DNA of 64,000 bases from Candidatus Sulfotelmatobacter sp. (GCA_030041475.1 JASHNU010000040.1:94237-158236); one strand, 5' to 3'; numbered from the stretch's first letter, positions 52,155 through 61,093 are shown. The notes: generated by a model from the letters alone, not told the origin. Made by a program: numbers and translations.

Positions 52155-52624
52155 CTAGGGCGGCGGTGATTGGCTCATGGTGAGAATTCCGCGGCCTTCG
52201 CATCCGGTCTGGCCCGTCATTGTCCAAGTGCCGGAAATGCTGCCGGGGATGGGACTTCTAATTCCATAGCCGGAAAACCTGCGCGTTCCGTTCAGCGTGA
52301 GTACATTGTTAACAGGAGGCGCGGTTGAGATGGTCATTGTAAAATTTCCATCCACTATGCCACCGGAGGTTCCGGTAGCGGCGAACGTTGCGGTGGTCGT
52401 TAAGGAGGAAGTGAAACAGGCCAGGAACCATTGAATTCCAATCCGGAGACCTCCACAGCCGATCCACTCTCTTGCGTCAGGGTTACAAAAAAAATTTCGA
52501 GAGGGACTCCATCTGGAAGCCTCAGCGCGCCAGTCCATGGACCGTCAATGTTCTTGGCATTGCTTCCCCCGCAAGCGACGAGGGATGCGGTCAGAAGGGC
52601 CAGCATGGCGGCTGTTTTATTCAC
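52155..52624 (-). pseudogene. Putative lipoprotein, frameshifted
   Basis: From GTG 52624 (AGGAGGG upstream) the frame encodes a lipobox (ALLTASLVACGGSN) and a beta-type chain up to VSGLEFNGSW, then is replaced by the next frame (...CFTSSLTTTATFAATG...) to 52155. Joining the two at about 52418 with one lost base gives a continuous protein of about 155 residues that resembles the 43565 lipoprotein (both have V-x-S-G-F/L-x-F and a cysteine pair). So it is a paralogue damaged by a single-base deletion, or a sequencing error in a C-run. Confidence 0.65.
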
Positions 52625-52690
52625 CTTCACCCTCCTCTCTGCCGGTCCTGCGGCCAAGACATTCTCGGCTGCGGCCTCCAGCAGCGATTC

Positions 52691-53587
52691 TCACAGTCCC
52701 GCTTCAATCTGCGACCGAGGGTCAAGATAATCACGCAATGCGTCGCCAATAAAATTGAAGCTCACCACCGCGAGCATCACCGCGAGTGCAGGAAACAGCA
52801 CCAGATGCGGCGCGTCGAACAGATGCGCACGGCCGTCGTTCAGCATCGTCCCCCAGCTCGCAGTCGGCGGAGGAACACCGAGGCCGAGAAAGCTCATAGT
52901 AGCTTCCGCCAGAATCGCTCCCGCCATTCCGATCGCCGCCTGCACGATAACCGGCTGAATGATGTTGGGCAGAATATGCCGCCCGATAATCCGCAAATCG
53001 CTTGCGCCCAGCGCCCGGGCAGCTTCGACGAATTCGCGCTCGCGCACAGCCAGGACTTGCCCACGTACTAACCGCGCATATCCGACCCATCCGCCGAGCG
53101 ACAGCGCCAGCACCAGGTTGAAAATGCCTGGCCCGCGAAAGGCGACGAAGGCAATCGCGAGCAAAATTCCGGGAAAGGAAAGAAACGCATTCATCAGCAC
53201 GACGTTGACGAAGCGGTCGATGCGCCCGCCGTAATAGCCGGCGACAGAGCCGATGACAAGCCCAAGAACCAGCGACGTGAACACGACGCAGCTTCCCACT
53301 AGCATGGAGATACGCGCGCCGTAGATGACGCGTGACAAGATGTCGCGGCCCAGTTCGTCGGTGCCAAACCAGTGCCCGTGCGACACCGAGTCGAGCCGCG
53401 CAGGAAGATTGATCGCCGCAGGATCCTGCGGCGCGATCCAGGGAGCAAACAGCGCGAAGATCAAGAAGATCACAACCATCACGACGCCGGACGCCGCCAG
53501 CGGATTGTGGCGCGCATTGCGCACAATTCTGCGCGGCAACAACGAGTTAGCAGCCTCGTGTTCCAGCGAAACTTCGGTCGTGGACAT
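52691..53587 (-). CDS. ABC transporter permease, DppC/OppC type
   Basis: 298 residues with six membrane segments. N-terminal FALFAPWIAPQDPA segment, and the permease motif EAARALGASDLRIIGRHILPNIIQPVIV with the EAA loop. It matches the second permease of dipeptide/oligopeptide ABC importers. The first permease gene is at 54134 on the same strand, but a plus-strand gene at 53766 lies between them. No ATPase or binding protein is in the window. Confidence 0.9.
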   Translation of the reverse strand: MSTTEVSLEHEAANSLLPRRIVRNARHNPLAASGVVMVVIFLIFALFAPWIAPQDPAAINLPARLDSVSHGHWFGTDELGRDILSRVIYGARISMLVGSCVVFTSLVLGLVIGSVAGYYGGRIDRFVNVVLMNAFLSFPGILLAIAFVAFRGPGIFNLVLALSLGGWVGYARLVRGQVLAVREREFVEAARALGASDLRIIGRHILPNIIQPVIVQAAIGMAGAILAEATMSFLGLGVPPPTASWGTMLNDGRAHLFDAPHLVLFPALAVMLAVVSFNFIGDALRDYLDPRSQIEAGL

Positions 53588-53765
53588 GTGTTCCCATCTT
53601 AGACGCGGCTGTCAACTGCACAAATACGCGTCTTACGTGCGAATCGAAAGTCGATTGTACTTTCGGACGATGTCCCATCGGGACATGCATTCGTTTTCCG
53701 TCTAGGTAGAATCGCCTTCGGGTTCCAGCACCGGTAACAAAAATCAAACACAGAGGGAGGAAACC

Positions 53766-54014
53766 ATGAAGAAAGTCCTGAGCATTGGTGCGCTTGCATT
53801 GTCGTTCGTAGCGGGAGCTGCGCTGTCGGCGCAGGTTCGCGACTGGCACGATCTGGACGAAGTCCACAAGCACGTGATCGAGGCCATTCGTGAAATGGAC
53901 CGCGCCCGCGCCGCCAACCACTACGACATGGAAGGCCACGGAGCGAAAGCGGAAGAGCATCTGCACGCCGCCGAGCACGAACTGGATCTGGCGGTACAGG
54001 CCGCACGCAGATAG
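53766..54014 (+). CDS. Small exported His-rich helical protein
   Basis: 82 residues. Signal peptide (LSIGALALSFVAGAALSAQ), then a helical hairpin: EVHKHVIEAIREMDRARAANHYDMEGHGAKAEEHLHAAEHELDLAVQAA. The His spacing (VHKHV, NHYD, GHG, HLHAAEHEL) resembles the C-terminus of the protein at 3789 (HNAKHHLETAEHDFHGH). GGGAGG precedes the ATG. It is inserted between two Dpp-like permease genes. Function unknown. Confidence 0.72.
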   Translation: MKKVLSIGALALSFVAGAALSAQVRDWHDLDEVHKHVIEAIREMDRARAANHYDMEGHGAKAEEHLHAAEHELDLAVQAARR

Positions 54015-54133
54015 TCGCTTAGAAATTCTTCGCCGCTCATCGGTCAGGGGCGTTGGAGCAATAACTCCAACGCCACCCGAACCGCTAACTCGCTACCATC
54101 CAAAATTCCCTGCTTCATCGCTCGCTGACCTGT

Positions 54134-54994
54134 TCATTGCCTGATCCTTGGGTTCGCTACCGAGTACAGCACATCCGTCAGGAAATTGACTGCGACGTAC
54201 GTCAAGCCGATCGCGAGAATGCAGCCCTGAACCAGATAGTAATCGCGGTTGGAGATCGCCTGGATAGTCAGGCGGCCAATGCCGGGCCAGGCGAAGATCG
54301 TTTCTGTCACGATCGCGCCTGCCAGCAACGCGCCGAATTGCAGGCCGAGCACTGTGAGCACCGGAATCATGGCGTTGCGCAGCGCATGACGGTAGACAAC
54401 CGTTCGTTCAGGTAATCCCTTGGCGCGGGCGGTGCGAATGTAGTCTTGGCTGAGCTCTTCGAGCATACTGGTGCGCACCATACGCGTGAGAATCGCGGCG
54501 AGCGCGCTGCCCATGGTGATTGCGGGAAGCACGAGATTGGCAAAGGATCCAACGCCCGAGACGGGCAGCCAACCGAGCTTGATGGCAAAGAGCAAGATCA
54601 GGAGGGGGCCAAGCGCGAAGTTGGGGAAAGATAGGCCGAACAGGCTCACCACAGAGAGCAGCCGGTCGTCCCAGCGGTTGCGGCGTCGGGCCGAGTGCAC
54701 GCCGGCAGGAATCGAGAGAACGATGGCGACGAACAGTGACGCCAGCGTAAGCCGGAGCGTATAGGGATATCTCTGAGCTATAAGTTGCGCGACTGTCTGG
54801 TTATAGCGGAAGGATTTCCCGAGATCGCCGTGCATCACGCCCTTCCAATAACGGATGTACTGCGTGCCGAGTGGCGCGTCGAGACCATAGGTGTGGCGGA
54901 TCTCAGCGATCTGCACGGGCGGCGCGCCCTCGCCGAGAATCTGCTGGATGGGATCGCCCGGGACGAGATGGATGAGCAAGAAGACGAGGGACAC
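54134..54994 (-). CDS. ABC transporter permease, DppB/OppB type
   Basis: 286 residues from GTG 54994. Six membrane segments with the typical IHLVPGDPIQQILGEGAPP near the start, the EAA-loop ARAKGLPERTVVYRHALRNAMIPVL, and WPGIGRLTIQAISNRDY. The open frame runs further upstream to a CTG at 55048, where typical DppB starts would be (RTLAQRVLYTLPVIWLVV), and where an AGCT-type repeat sits, so the true start may be hidden there. Oligopeptide importer component; partner of 52691. Confidence 0.87.
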   Translation of the reverse strand: MSLVFLLIHLVPGDPIQQILGEGAPPVQIAEIRHTYGLDAPLGTQYIRYWKGVMHGDLGKSFRYNQTVAQLIAQRYPYTLRLTLASLFVAIVLSIPAGVHSARRRNRWDDRLLSVVSLFGLSFPNFALGPLLILLFAIKLGWLPVSGVGSFANLVLPAITMGSALAAILTRMVRTSMLEELSQDYIRTARAKGLPERTVVYRHALRNAMIPVLTVLGLQFGALLAGAIVTETIFAWPGIGRLTIQAISNRDYYLVQGCILAIGLTYVAVNFLTDVLYSVANPRIRQ

Positions 54995-55040
54995 GACCAG
55001 CCAGATGACCGGGAGGGTGTAGAGGACGCGTTGGGCGAGG

Positions 55041-55069
55041 GTTCTCAGTTTTCAGCTCTCAGTTGGTCA
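55041..55069. repeat. AGCT/CAGT-type repeat at the DppB gene start
   Basis: GTTCTCAGTTTTCAGCTCTCAGTTGG, with the seven-base spacing of the dispersed family (CTCAGTT, TTCAGCT, CTCAGTT). It covers the 5' edge of the permease frame and may have displaced its original start codon. Confidence 0.55.
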
Positions 55070-55153
55070 GTGCCCACCTTTGTCATCCTGTGCGGTGAAA
55101 GCCGCCCCTTATTGGGGCTGGCGGCGCGCGGTAGCCGCGCCCTTCCCGTTTCG

Positions 55154-56539
55154 TTAATCTCCGCCCTGCTTCGCCACTTCGGCTTCGCCTTCAATTTTGG
55201 CCGTCTTCTCAATCCTTACGCGCGCGATGCGATGGCCTTCCATTTCCTCTACGGTGTAACGGCGGCCTTCGTATTCGAAATGGTCACGCAGCTTCGGAAT
55301 CCGCTGCAAGCGCGCCAGGATGAACCCGGCGAGCGTCTCGAATCCGGCATCGCGAGGCAGCGTCAGACCGTGTTCGGCTTCGAGATCGCGAATGTTCACT
55401 GAGCCCTCGAGCACCATCACCGACTCGTCTTCCAGCGCCGGCTCGGTCGGTGAAACATCGAACTCATCTTCGATGTTGCCGACCAGCTGTTCGAGGATGT
55501 CCTCCACCGTGATCACCCCGGCAGTCGAGCCAAATTCGTCGACCACTACTGCGAGATGGCGGCGGCGGTCTTTGAATTCGGCCAGCAGTTCGGCCAGCAC
55601 CTTCGTCTCCGGGACCACAAGAACATCGTGCATGATCTGGCTGATCTGCATGCGCGAAATGCGAATGGAGCTCGTCTGCCCAAGATTCGAGAGGCGGAGC
55701 CGCATCCAGCGCATCAGGTCCTTGTAATAAAGCACGCCGACGATGTGCTCGGGACCGCGCTGCGGATCGTAGACCGGGATGCGCGAGTGCTGGCCCTCAA
55801 CGACGCGGGAAAGGGCATCGTCAAGCAAAAGGTCTGACGGAAGCGAGAAGATGTCCGGCCTGGCGACCATCACCTCGCGGACGGTGATGTTGTCGAGTTC
55901 GATGGCCGCGTGGATCATCTCCTCCTGAAATTCGGGGATCTGGCCGAGCTGTCGGCTGGCGGTGACAATGAGCTTGAGTTCATCGGGAGAATGAACCACG
56001 CCGCGGCGGCCTGCCTGCGCTCCGAAAAGACGCAGCACGAGACCGCCCGAGCGCCGCATGAAGAAAAGCACGGGACGCGTGAGAGTGAGGAATGCCTCCA
56101 TCGGCCCCGCGACCGCGAGGGCAATCTGCTCGGCACGCTGCAGGGCAAGAGTTTTCGGCACCAGTTCGCCGAGGATCACGTGCATGTAGGTGATGAGGCT
56201 GAAAGCGATGGCAATGGCGATGGTGTGGGCGTAAATCACGACGTGCGGAAGCCTTTGCACGACCGGCAGGCTGCCCACTAGCCCCGCGACCATGGGCTCC
56301 CCGATCCAGCCTAGAGTCAGGCTCACCATTGTGATGCCGAGCTGAACACCGTTGACGACTTCGTCCAGGTGCTGATGGAGACGCTGCACCGCGCGGGCGC
56401 CGACGCGTCCAGCCTCGATCAGCTGCTGGATGCGTGTATCGCGAACGCTGATAAGAGAAAATTCTGCGGCGGCGAAGAACGCATTGGCTGCGACCAGGAG
56501 CAGGATCAGAAAGACCCGGAGCAGCACAAAGGCGAGCAT
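55154..56539 (-). CDS. CNNM/CBS/CorC-HlyC family protein
   Basis: 461 residues. N-terminal CNNM/DUF21 membrane domain (ILLLVAANAFFAAAEFSLISVRDTRI, GELVPKTLALQRAEQIA), two CBS motifs (VMVARPDIFSLPSDLLLDDALSRVVE--HSRIPVYD and the following pair), and a C-terminal CorC_HlyC transporter-associated domain (VEDILEQLVGNIEDEFD). Family members are cation exchangers or magnesium-related transporters, once called hemolysin-like. ATG at 56539 (MLAFVLL) is preferred over the longer frame to 56599. Confidence 0.93.
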   Translation of the reverse strand: MLAFVLLRVFLILLLVAANAFFAAAEFSLISVRDTRIQQLIEAGRVGARAVQRLHQHLDEVVNGVQLGITMVSLTLGWIGEPMVAGLVGSLPVVQRLPHVVIYAHTIAIAIAFSLITYMHVILGELVPKTLALQRAEQIALAVAGPMEAFLTLTRPVLFFMRRSGGLVLRLFGAQAGRRGVVHSPDELKLIVTASRQLGQIPEFQEEMIHAAIELDNITVREVMVARPDIFSLPSDLLLDDALSRVVEGQHSRIPVYDPQRGPEHIVGVLYYKDLMRWMRLRLSNLGQTSSIRISRMQISQIMHDVLVVPETKVLAELLAEFKDRRRHLAVVVDEFGSTAGVITVEDILEQLVGNIEDEFDVSPTEPALEDESVMVLEGSVNIRDLEAEHGLTLPRDAGFETLAGFILARLQRIPKLRDHFEYEGRRYTVEEMEGHRIARVRIEKTAKIEGEAEVAKQGGD

Positions 56540-56929
56540 GAAGGTCCTAATTGTAACATTTGAAACCAGTTGCCAGTACCCAGAGGGGCAGTCGCCCATG
56601 AAGAACGATCAGGAGGATCTCCTGACTTCGGCCGAATCGCAGGATTGCCTAACTCGGGTGCGCCGGGTCACAAAATTCACATGAGCAGGACGCTACCCTT
56701 TTACCAGGATGCTGGTCTAATTGGCAGGCGGCAGAGGACTTAGACAACCCGCCCAGAGCTTTCCGGCTCTTAAGTCGAGAAGGAAGTATTGTCCGCAAAA
56801 AGCTCGGAACAAAACAAACTCTGACCGCGTAAGTAAGAATGGCGGTGCGTTATTCGACCAGACCTTGCAAAGAGCCGCACGGCAGGTCGCCCAAGAAATT
56901 CCAGTTGACAGGTTCCCGAGGAGGGTTTT
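56540..56929. other. 390-bp intergenic region
   Basis: Divergent region between the CNNM gene and the MacA-like gene. A palindrome TCAGGAG-GAT-CTCCTGA (56609-56625) could be an operator or hairpin. No protein or RNA gene is convincing; the long minus-strand frame over the MacA gene is a shadow. Confidence 0.5.
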
Positions 56930-58144
56930 GTGAACGGTAACGGCAATCACAAGAAAAAGCGTCGCAGACTGATTATCTGGGGCAGCGTCGTCGTGGTGAT
57001 CGTGCTGCTCATTGCAGGCGGAGTGATCGCGGCGACGCGCGGCGGCACCAAGATCGACCCATCGAAGCTGGCCAAGGTGGAGAGGGGCGATCTGGCCAAG
57101 AGCGTGGTGGCGACCGGCAAGGTCACACCGATCACGAAGGTCGAGGTGAAGTCGAAGGCCTCGGGCATTGTGAAGAAGCTCTACGTGGACTACGGCGACA
57201 AGGTGAAGCAGGGCCAACTGCTGGCCCAGCTCGACAAAATTGAGATTGAAGCGCAGGTCGCGCAATCGAAAGCGGCACTCGAAGCCGCAGAAGCGAATCT
57301 GTCGAGCTCCCAGGCCGATTACGAGCGCGCCAAAGTCGACGCCGAAGGTCCCGATGTTCCGCCCTTGAAGCGCGCTTATGACCGCGCCGTCGGCATGGCG
57401 AAAGACGGAGTGGTTTCGGCCTCTGCCCTCGACGACGCCGAAAAGAATTACACCATGGCGGTCAACAAGCAAAATGTGGCCAAGGCGCAGGTGACAGTGC
57501 TGAAGGCAAAGATCGCCCAGGCGCAGGCCCAGGTGGCGCAGGATCAGGCCAACTTGAAGCAGCTCGACGAGCAGCTCAGCTACACCGACATCGTCTCGCC
57601 GATCGACGGCATTGTGCTCTCCCGTGACGTAGAAATGGGCGATGCAGTGAGCTCGATCCTGGTACTGGGTTCGTCGGCCACACTGGTAATGACGCTCGGC
57701 GATACCAGCGAAGTCTACGTGAAGGGCAAGGTCGACGAGAGCGACATCGGCAAGGTGTATCTCGGGCAGCGGGCGCGGATCAAGGTCGAGTCGTTCAAAG
57801 ACAAAACCTTTGAAGGCAAAGTGACGAAGATCTCGCCCATGGGCGTGGAGAAGGACAACGTCACGACATTCGAGGTGCGTGTCTCGATCCAGAACCCCGG
57901 AGGCGAGCTGAAGGCCGAGATGACGGCCAACGCCGAAATCATCCTCGACGAACACAAAAACGTGCTGCAGATTCCGGAAGGCGCGCTGTTGTACGACAAA
58001 GACAAGAAAGCCTCGGTCGAAATCCCCGACCCGCATGGAAAGGAAGGCAAGAAGAAGATTGCCGTCAACATTGGAATCTCGAACGGCGCCAAGACGGAAG
58101 TGCTGAGCGGATTGAAGGAGGGCGACCAGGTGGTGCTGCAGTAG
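56930..58144 (+). CDS. MacA-like periplasmic adaptor (RND/ABC efflux)
   Basis: 404 residues. An N-terminal anchor (IWGSVVVVIVLLIAGGVIAA), a biotinyl-lipoyl-like hinge (SVVATGKVTPITKVEVKSKASGIVKKLYVDYGDKVKQGQLLAQLD), a long coiled coil (SQADYERAKVDAE, VLKAKIAQAQAQVAQDQANLKQLDEQL) and the beta-barrel (YTDIVSPIDGIVLSRDVEMGDAV). Fits HlyD/MacA adaptors that connect ABC (MacB) or RND pumps to TolC. No pump gene is adjacent. GTG at 56930 follows GGAGGG. Confidence 0.88.
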   Translation: MNGNGNHKKKRRRLIIWGSVVVVIVLLIAGGVIAATRGGTKIDPSKLAKVERGDLAKSVVATGKVTPITKVEVKSKASGIVKKLYVDYGDKVKQGQLLAQLDKIEIEAQVAQSKAALEAAEANLSSSQADYERAKVDAEGPDVPPLKRAYDRAVGMAKDGVVSASALDDAEKNYTMAVNKQNVAKAQVTVLKAKIAQAQAQVAQDQANLKQLDEQLSYTDIVSPIDGIVLSRDVEMGDAVSSILVLGSSATLVMTLGDTSEVYVKGKVDESDIGKVYLGQRARIKVESFKDKTFEGKVTKISPMGVEKDNVTTFEVRVSIQNPGGELKAEMTANAEIILDEHKNVLQIPEGALLYDKDKKASVEIPDPHGKEGKKKIAVNIGISNGAKTEVLSGLKEGDQVVLQ

Positions 58145-58293
58145 GAACCAAGTTTCAAGTGGGCAAGTTGAATGTTTCAAAGATAACTCGGCTTGGGCCA
58201 CAGATTTGTAGATCTGGCATCTGAGGTCCAACACCAGATTTGATTCCTGTTCCACAAGGTTTGTATCTCCAATTCCATCCCTGGAGCTACGCC

Positions 58294-59238
58294 ATGAATA
58301 ATCAAAATTTCTCCTCAGTTTCCATCCGGCTGGCGGCGGTGACAGCGCTGGTCGTTCTCGCTTGCACCTTTGCCCTGGCTTCTTCGACGCCACAAGGCTC
58401 GTTTGAACGCACCTTGCAGGTCACCGGACCGGTCGATCTGGAAGTGCTCACGCATTCCGGCGACATCACCGTGCGCGCTGGCTCGACAGGCTCGGTCGTG
58501 ATTCGGGGCAAGATTTATCTCGGCGACCGGTGGTGGTTCGGGAGCCGGCGCGAAGCCGACGTGCACGCGATCGAGCAGAATCCTCCCATTCGGCAGGAGG
58601 GCAACAGCATTCACATCGACTACCTGAACGAGCGGGACGTGGCCGTCGACTACGACATTACAGTGCCCGCCGATACCACCCTCCGCACGCATAGCGGCTC
58701 AGGGGACCAGGTCATTGAAGGCACACATGGCAACGTGGATGTGCAGACTGGATCCGGCGATGTAAGACTTGACAATCTTGCTGGCGAAGTCCGGCTGCAA
58801 ACCGGATCGGGCGACGTGCGGGCGCGCCAGATTGCGGGCGCAGTGCGGGGCGGCGCGGGCAGCGGCGACATCGAGATCGAAGAAACCGGACAGGGCGACA
58901 TTGACCTGCACACCGGCTCGGGGAATATCACGGTACGCGGCATTCAGGGCGCCTTCCGCGGCGAAGCTGGTAGCGGCGACATTACGGCCGAAGGCACGCA
59001 AAGCGGCGCGTGGGAAATCCGCACCGGCTCAGGCACTGTGCGCGTGCGTCTGCCCGGCAGCTCCGCGTTCGATGCCGACATTGCTACCAGTTCAGGAAAT
59101 ATCGAGGTTGAATCTCCGATCGAGATGACCGTGCAGGGGCGCGTGAATGAAGTGCGCAAGCATATCCAAGGCAAGGTGCACGGCGGAGGCCCACTGCTCT
59201 CGGTCAGGACAGGCTCAGGCGATATACACATTCAATAA
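58294..59238 (+). CDS. DUF4097-type exported beta-solenoid protein
   Basis: 314 residues. Signal peptide (AAVTALVVLACTFALASS), then a right- or left-handed beta-solenoid: the VDLEVLTHSGDITVRAGSTG start followed by repeats around a T-G-S-G-(D/N)-(I/V) core (QTGSGDVRLDNLAGEVRLQTGS...). This is the DUF4097 (adhesin-like) pattern, thought to bind lipids or act at the envelope. ATG at 58294 has GGAG upstream; the in-frame 58240 start is not coding-like. No regulator gene is adjacent. Confidence 0.85.
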   Translation: MNNQNFSSVSIRLAAVTALVVLACTFALASSTPQGSFERTLQVTGPVDLEVLTHSGDITVRAGSTGSVVIRGKIYLGDRWWFGSRREADVHAIEQNPPIRQEGNSIHIDYLNERDVAVDYDITVPADTTLRTHSGSGDQVIEGTHGNVDVQTGSGDVRLDNLAGEVRLQTGSGDVRARQIAGAVRGGAGSGDIEIEETGQGDIDLHTGSGNITVRGIQGAFRGEAGSGDITAEGTQSGAWEIRTGSGTVRVRLPGSSAFDADIATSSGNIEVESPIEMTVQGRVNEVRKHIQGKVHGGGPLLSVRTGSGDIHIQ

Positions 59239-59243
59239 ATTCA

Positions 59244-59338
59244 GTTCGCCACGGATTAACACTGATTCGCACGGATTTATCAGACATAAGAGGCCCTATC
59301 CGCGTTCATCCACGTTGATCCGTGGCGAAAGAAGGTTC
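59244..59338. repeat. Long inverted intergenic repeat (ACGGATT type)
   Basis: Arms CGCCACGGATTAACACTGAT near 59247 and, inverted, ATCCACGTTGATCCGTGGCG near 59317 face each other across about 55 bases. Dispersed palindromes with CACGGATT are common in such genomes. May form a long stem after the DUF4097 gene. Confidence 0.6.
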
Positions 59339-59433
59339 GCCGTGTCCGCCCATTACCTCCGTGCGTTGACTCGCGCCTTCACCGCCAATTAACCTCGCAG
59401 CACTGATTATTCTGTCTTCCAGCGAGGGGAAAG

Positions 59434-60261
59434 TTGTCACATCGTCCGATCATCACTCTTACTACGGATTTCGGCATCAACGATCATTTTGTCGGCGCGA
59501 TGAAGGGCGTCATTCTCGGCATTGCGCCCGAGGCCGAAATCATCGATATCACGCACGCCGTGCAAGCGTTTGACGTGCTTGACGGCGCGCTGGCCATTTC
59601 TCAGGCCTACTCGTATTTCCCGAACGGTACCGTGCATGTGGTGGTGGTGGATCCGGGCGTCGGCTCGGAACGGCGGCCAATTCTGGCTGCGAGCGACGGA
59701 TACTATTTCGTCGCGCCCGACAACGGCGTGCTCTCGCTCGTATATGCGCGGGAAGAACGCGTGCACGTGCGGCACATCACAGCTGATCACTATTTCCGGC
59801 AGCCGGTGAGCCAGACGTTTCACGCGCGCGACGTATTCGCTCCGGTTGCGGCGTATCTGGCCAAGCTGGTCGATTCGCACAAATTCGGGGAAGAGGTCGA
59901 CGACTACGTGAAGTTCGCCGCGCCCAAACCGAAAACCGCCGGCGAGAACCGTATGCGCGGCGTTGTGCTGAAAGTCGACCGCTTCGGCAACCTGATCACC
60001 AACATCACGCCTGCGGACATTCCTGCGCTGTTTGCTGAAAAGCCCAGCTTCAAGATCGTGATCGGAAACCGCGAAATCACGCAGATCCGCTCGGCTTATG
60101 CCGAGGGAGCACAGGGCGAGGTGTTCGGCATCCTCGGCAGCATGGGCTATCTCGAGATCGCCGCCAACCGCGGTGCCGCGGCGCAGATCACCGGCGCAGG
60201 CAAGGGCAGCGAAGTGAGCGTCCTGTTAGGCGAAGCAGCGGCTGCGGGCAAAGGCGCGTAG
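59434..60261 (+). CDS. SAM hydroxide adenosyltransferase/chlorinase-family protein
   Basis: 275 residues. The family's N-terminal ITLTTDFGINDHFVGAMKGVIL, IDITHAVQAFDVLDGA, VVVVDPGVGSERRP, FVAPDNGVLS and FHARDVFAPVAAYLA segments match the duf62/SAM hydrolase family (SAM + H2O to adenosine and methionine), related to the fluorinase/chlorinase fold. A C-terminal beta-barrel follows (VDRFGNLITNI). Starts at TTG 59434 with GAGGGGAAA upstream. Cytoplasmic. Stand-alone. Confidence 0.9.
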   Translation: MSHRPIITLTTDFGINDHFVGAMKGVILGIAPEAEIIDITHAVQAFDVLDGALAISQAYSYFPNGTVHVVVVDPGVGSERRPILAASDGYYFVAPDNGVLSLVYAREERVHVRHITADHYFRQPVSQTFHARDVFAPVAAYLAKLVDSHKFGEEVDDYVKFAAPKPKTAGENRMRGVVLKVDRFGNLITNITPADIPALFAEKPSFKIVIGNREITQIRSAYAEGAQGEVFGILGSMGYLEIAANRGAAAQITGAGKGSEVSVLLGEAAAAGKGA

Positions 60262-60268
60262 AGGGCAT

Positions 60269-60345
60269 CTACCACAGGGGACACAGAGGGATCACGGAGG
60301 AAATGCCTCTGTGAATCTCTGTGACCTCCGTGGTGAACTTTCGTC
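60269..60345. repeat. ACAGAGG-type palindromic repeat, copy 1
   Basis: CCACAGGGGACACAGAGG ... CTCTGTGACCTCCGTGGTG: inverted repeat that can fold into a long stem. A second copy lies at 60632-60716, so the two flank the small gene at 60346. Confidence 0.6.
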
Positions 60346-60579
60346 TTACAAACTCTTCGGCTTGGGATGGACGTAGCGCTCCATCCGCCCCGTCCACTTC
60401 AGAAAGTGCCACAATTCGCGGCGCTCCCTCCACACGAATTCCCAGAATTCCAGGAACCCGATTTGCGTCATCTTCACACCCGTATAAGTTTCGATCCGCC
60501 ATAGTAGATAGGGGCTGCGCCAGGGCGCGAGGCGGTGTCCCTTGGTCGCGTTCCAGAGAAAGCGCAGCGTGTGGCGCAT
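60346..60579 (-). CDS. Conserved small acidobacterial protein
   Basis: 77 residues from ATG 60579. Basic and aromatic: HTLRFLWNATKGHRLAPWRSPYLLWRIETYTGVK, then IGFLEFWEFVWRERRELWHFLKWTGRMERY. Small proteins with this W-R-S-P-Y-L---W-R-x-E-T-Y-T-G and FW-F--RERREL pattern are, as I recall, widespread in Acidobacteriota without known function. Three methionines could serve as starts. It is bracketed by two palindromic repeats. Confidence 0.65.
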   Translation of the reverse strand: MRHTLRFLWNATKGHRLAPWRSPYLLWRIETYTGVKMTQIGFLEFWEFVWRERRELWHFLKWTGRMERYVHPKPKSL

Positions 60580-60631
60580 GTGCGCATGATAAATCAAGCC
60601 TCGAGTCGCTCGGCTGGAATTGTTACCCACC

Positions 60632-60716
60632 TGATCACCACAGAGGACACAGAGAGTCACTGAGAAATTCCTCTGTGCGCCTCTTCCTCTGTTCACCCCT
60701 GTGGCCTCTATGGTGA
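60632..60716. repeat. ACAGAGG-type palindromic repeat, copy 2
   Basis: CACCACAGAGGACACAGAG ... CTCTGTTCACCCCTGTGGCC: inverted repeat related to that at 60269. It overlaps the 5' region of the TPR gene's longer frame. Confidence 0.6.
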
Positions 60717-60736
60717 AATGTTTCTTGGACCCGCTC

Positions 60737-61093
60737 ATGCCTGACGCTGACGCTAACGCTCGTCAGAAGGCCGAAGACTGCTATTACGCGGCGCTGGATC
60801 TCATGGCGGACGGCAATCTGGAACAGGCCGTGGCTGCATACCGCGAGTCGCTCGACGAAGACCCGACATTTACCGAAGCCATGCACGGGCTGGCGCGAGC
60901 GCTGCAGGGTCTCGAACGCTACGACGAGGCGATTGATGTAGCGAAGCGGATTGCGGAGATCGATCCCGACGACGTGCTGGCGCATACCAGCCTGTCCGTG
61001 CTGTATCAGAAGAAAGGGATGATCCCCGAGGCCGAAGCCGAAGGCGCGAAGGCGCGCGTGCTGGGGTGGAAGCAGCAGCTGAGGAAGGGATAG
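60737..61093 (+). CDS. Tetratricopeptide repeat protein
   Basis: 118 residues from ATG 60737. Two to three TPR motifs: AEDCYYAALDLMADGNLEQAVAAYRESLDEDP, FTEAMHGLARALQGLERYDEAIDVAKRIAEIDPDD, AHTSLSVLYQKKGMIPEAEAEGAKA. Cytoplasmic adaptor or scaffold; partner unknown. A 12-codon upstream extension to 60701 lacks support because it overlaps the repeat. Confidence 0.82.
   Translation: MPDADANARQKAEDCYYAALDLMADGNLEQAVAAYRESLDEDPTFTEAMHGLARALQGLERYDEAIDVAKRIAEIDPDDVLAHTSLSVLYQKKGMIPEAEAEGAKARVLGWKQQLRKG

Noticed and set aside
56717..58393. 558-residue minus-strand open frame
   Set aside because: It lies opposite the MacA-like gene and its translation is an Asp/Arg/Leu/His-rich mirror of a high-GC coding strand, with no recognisable motif.
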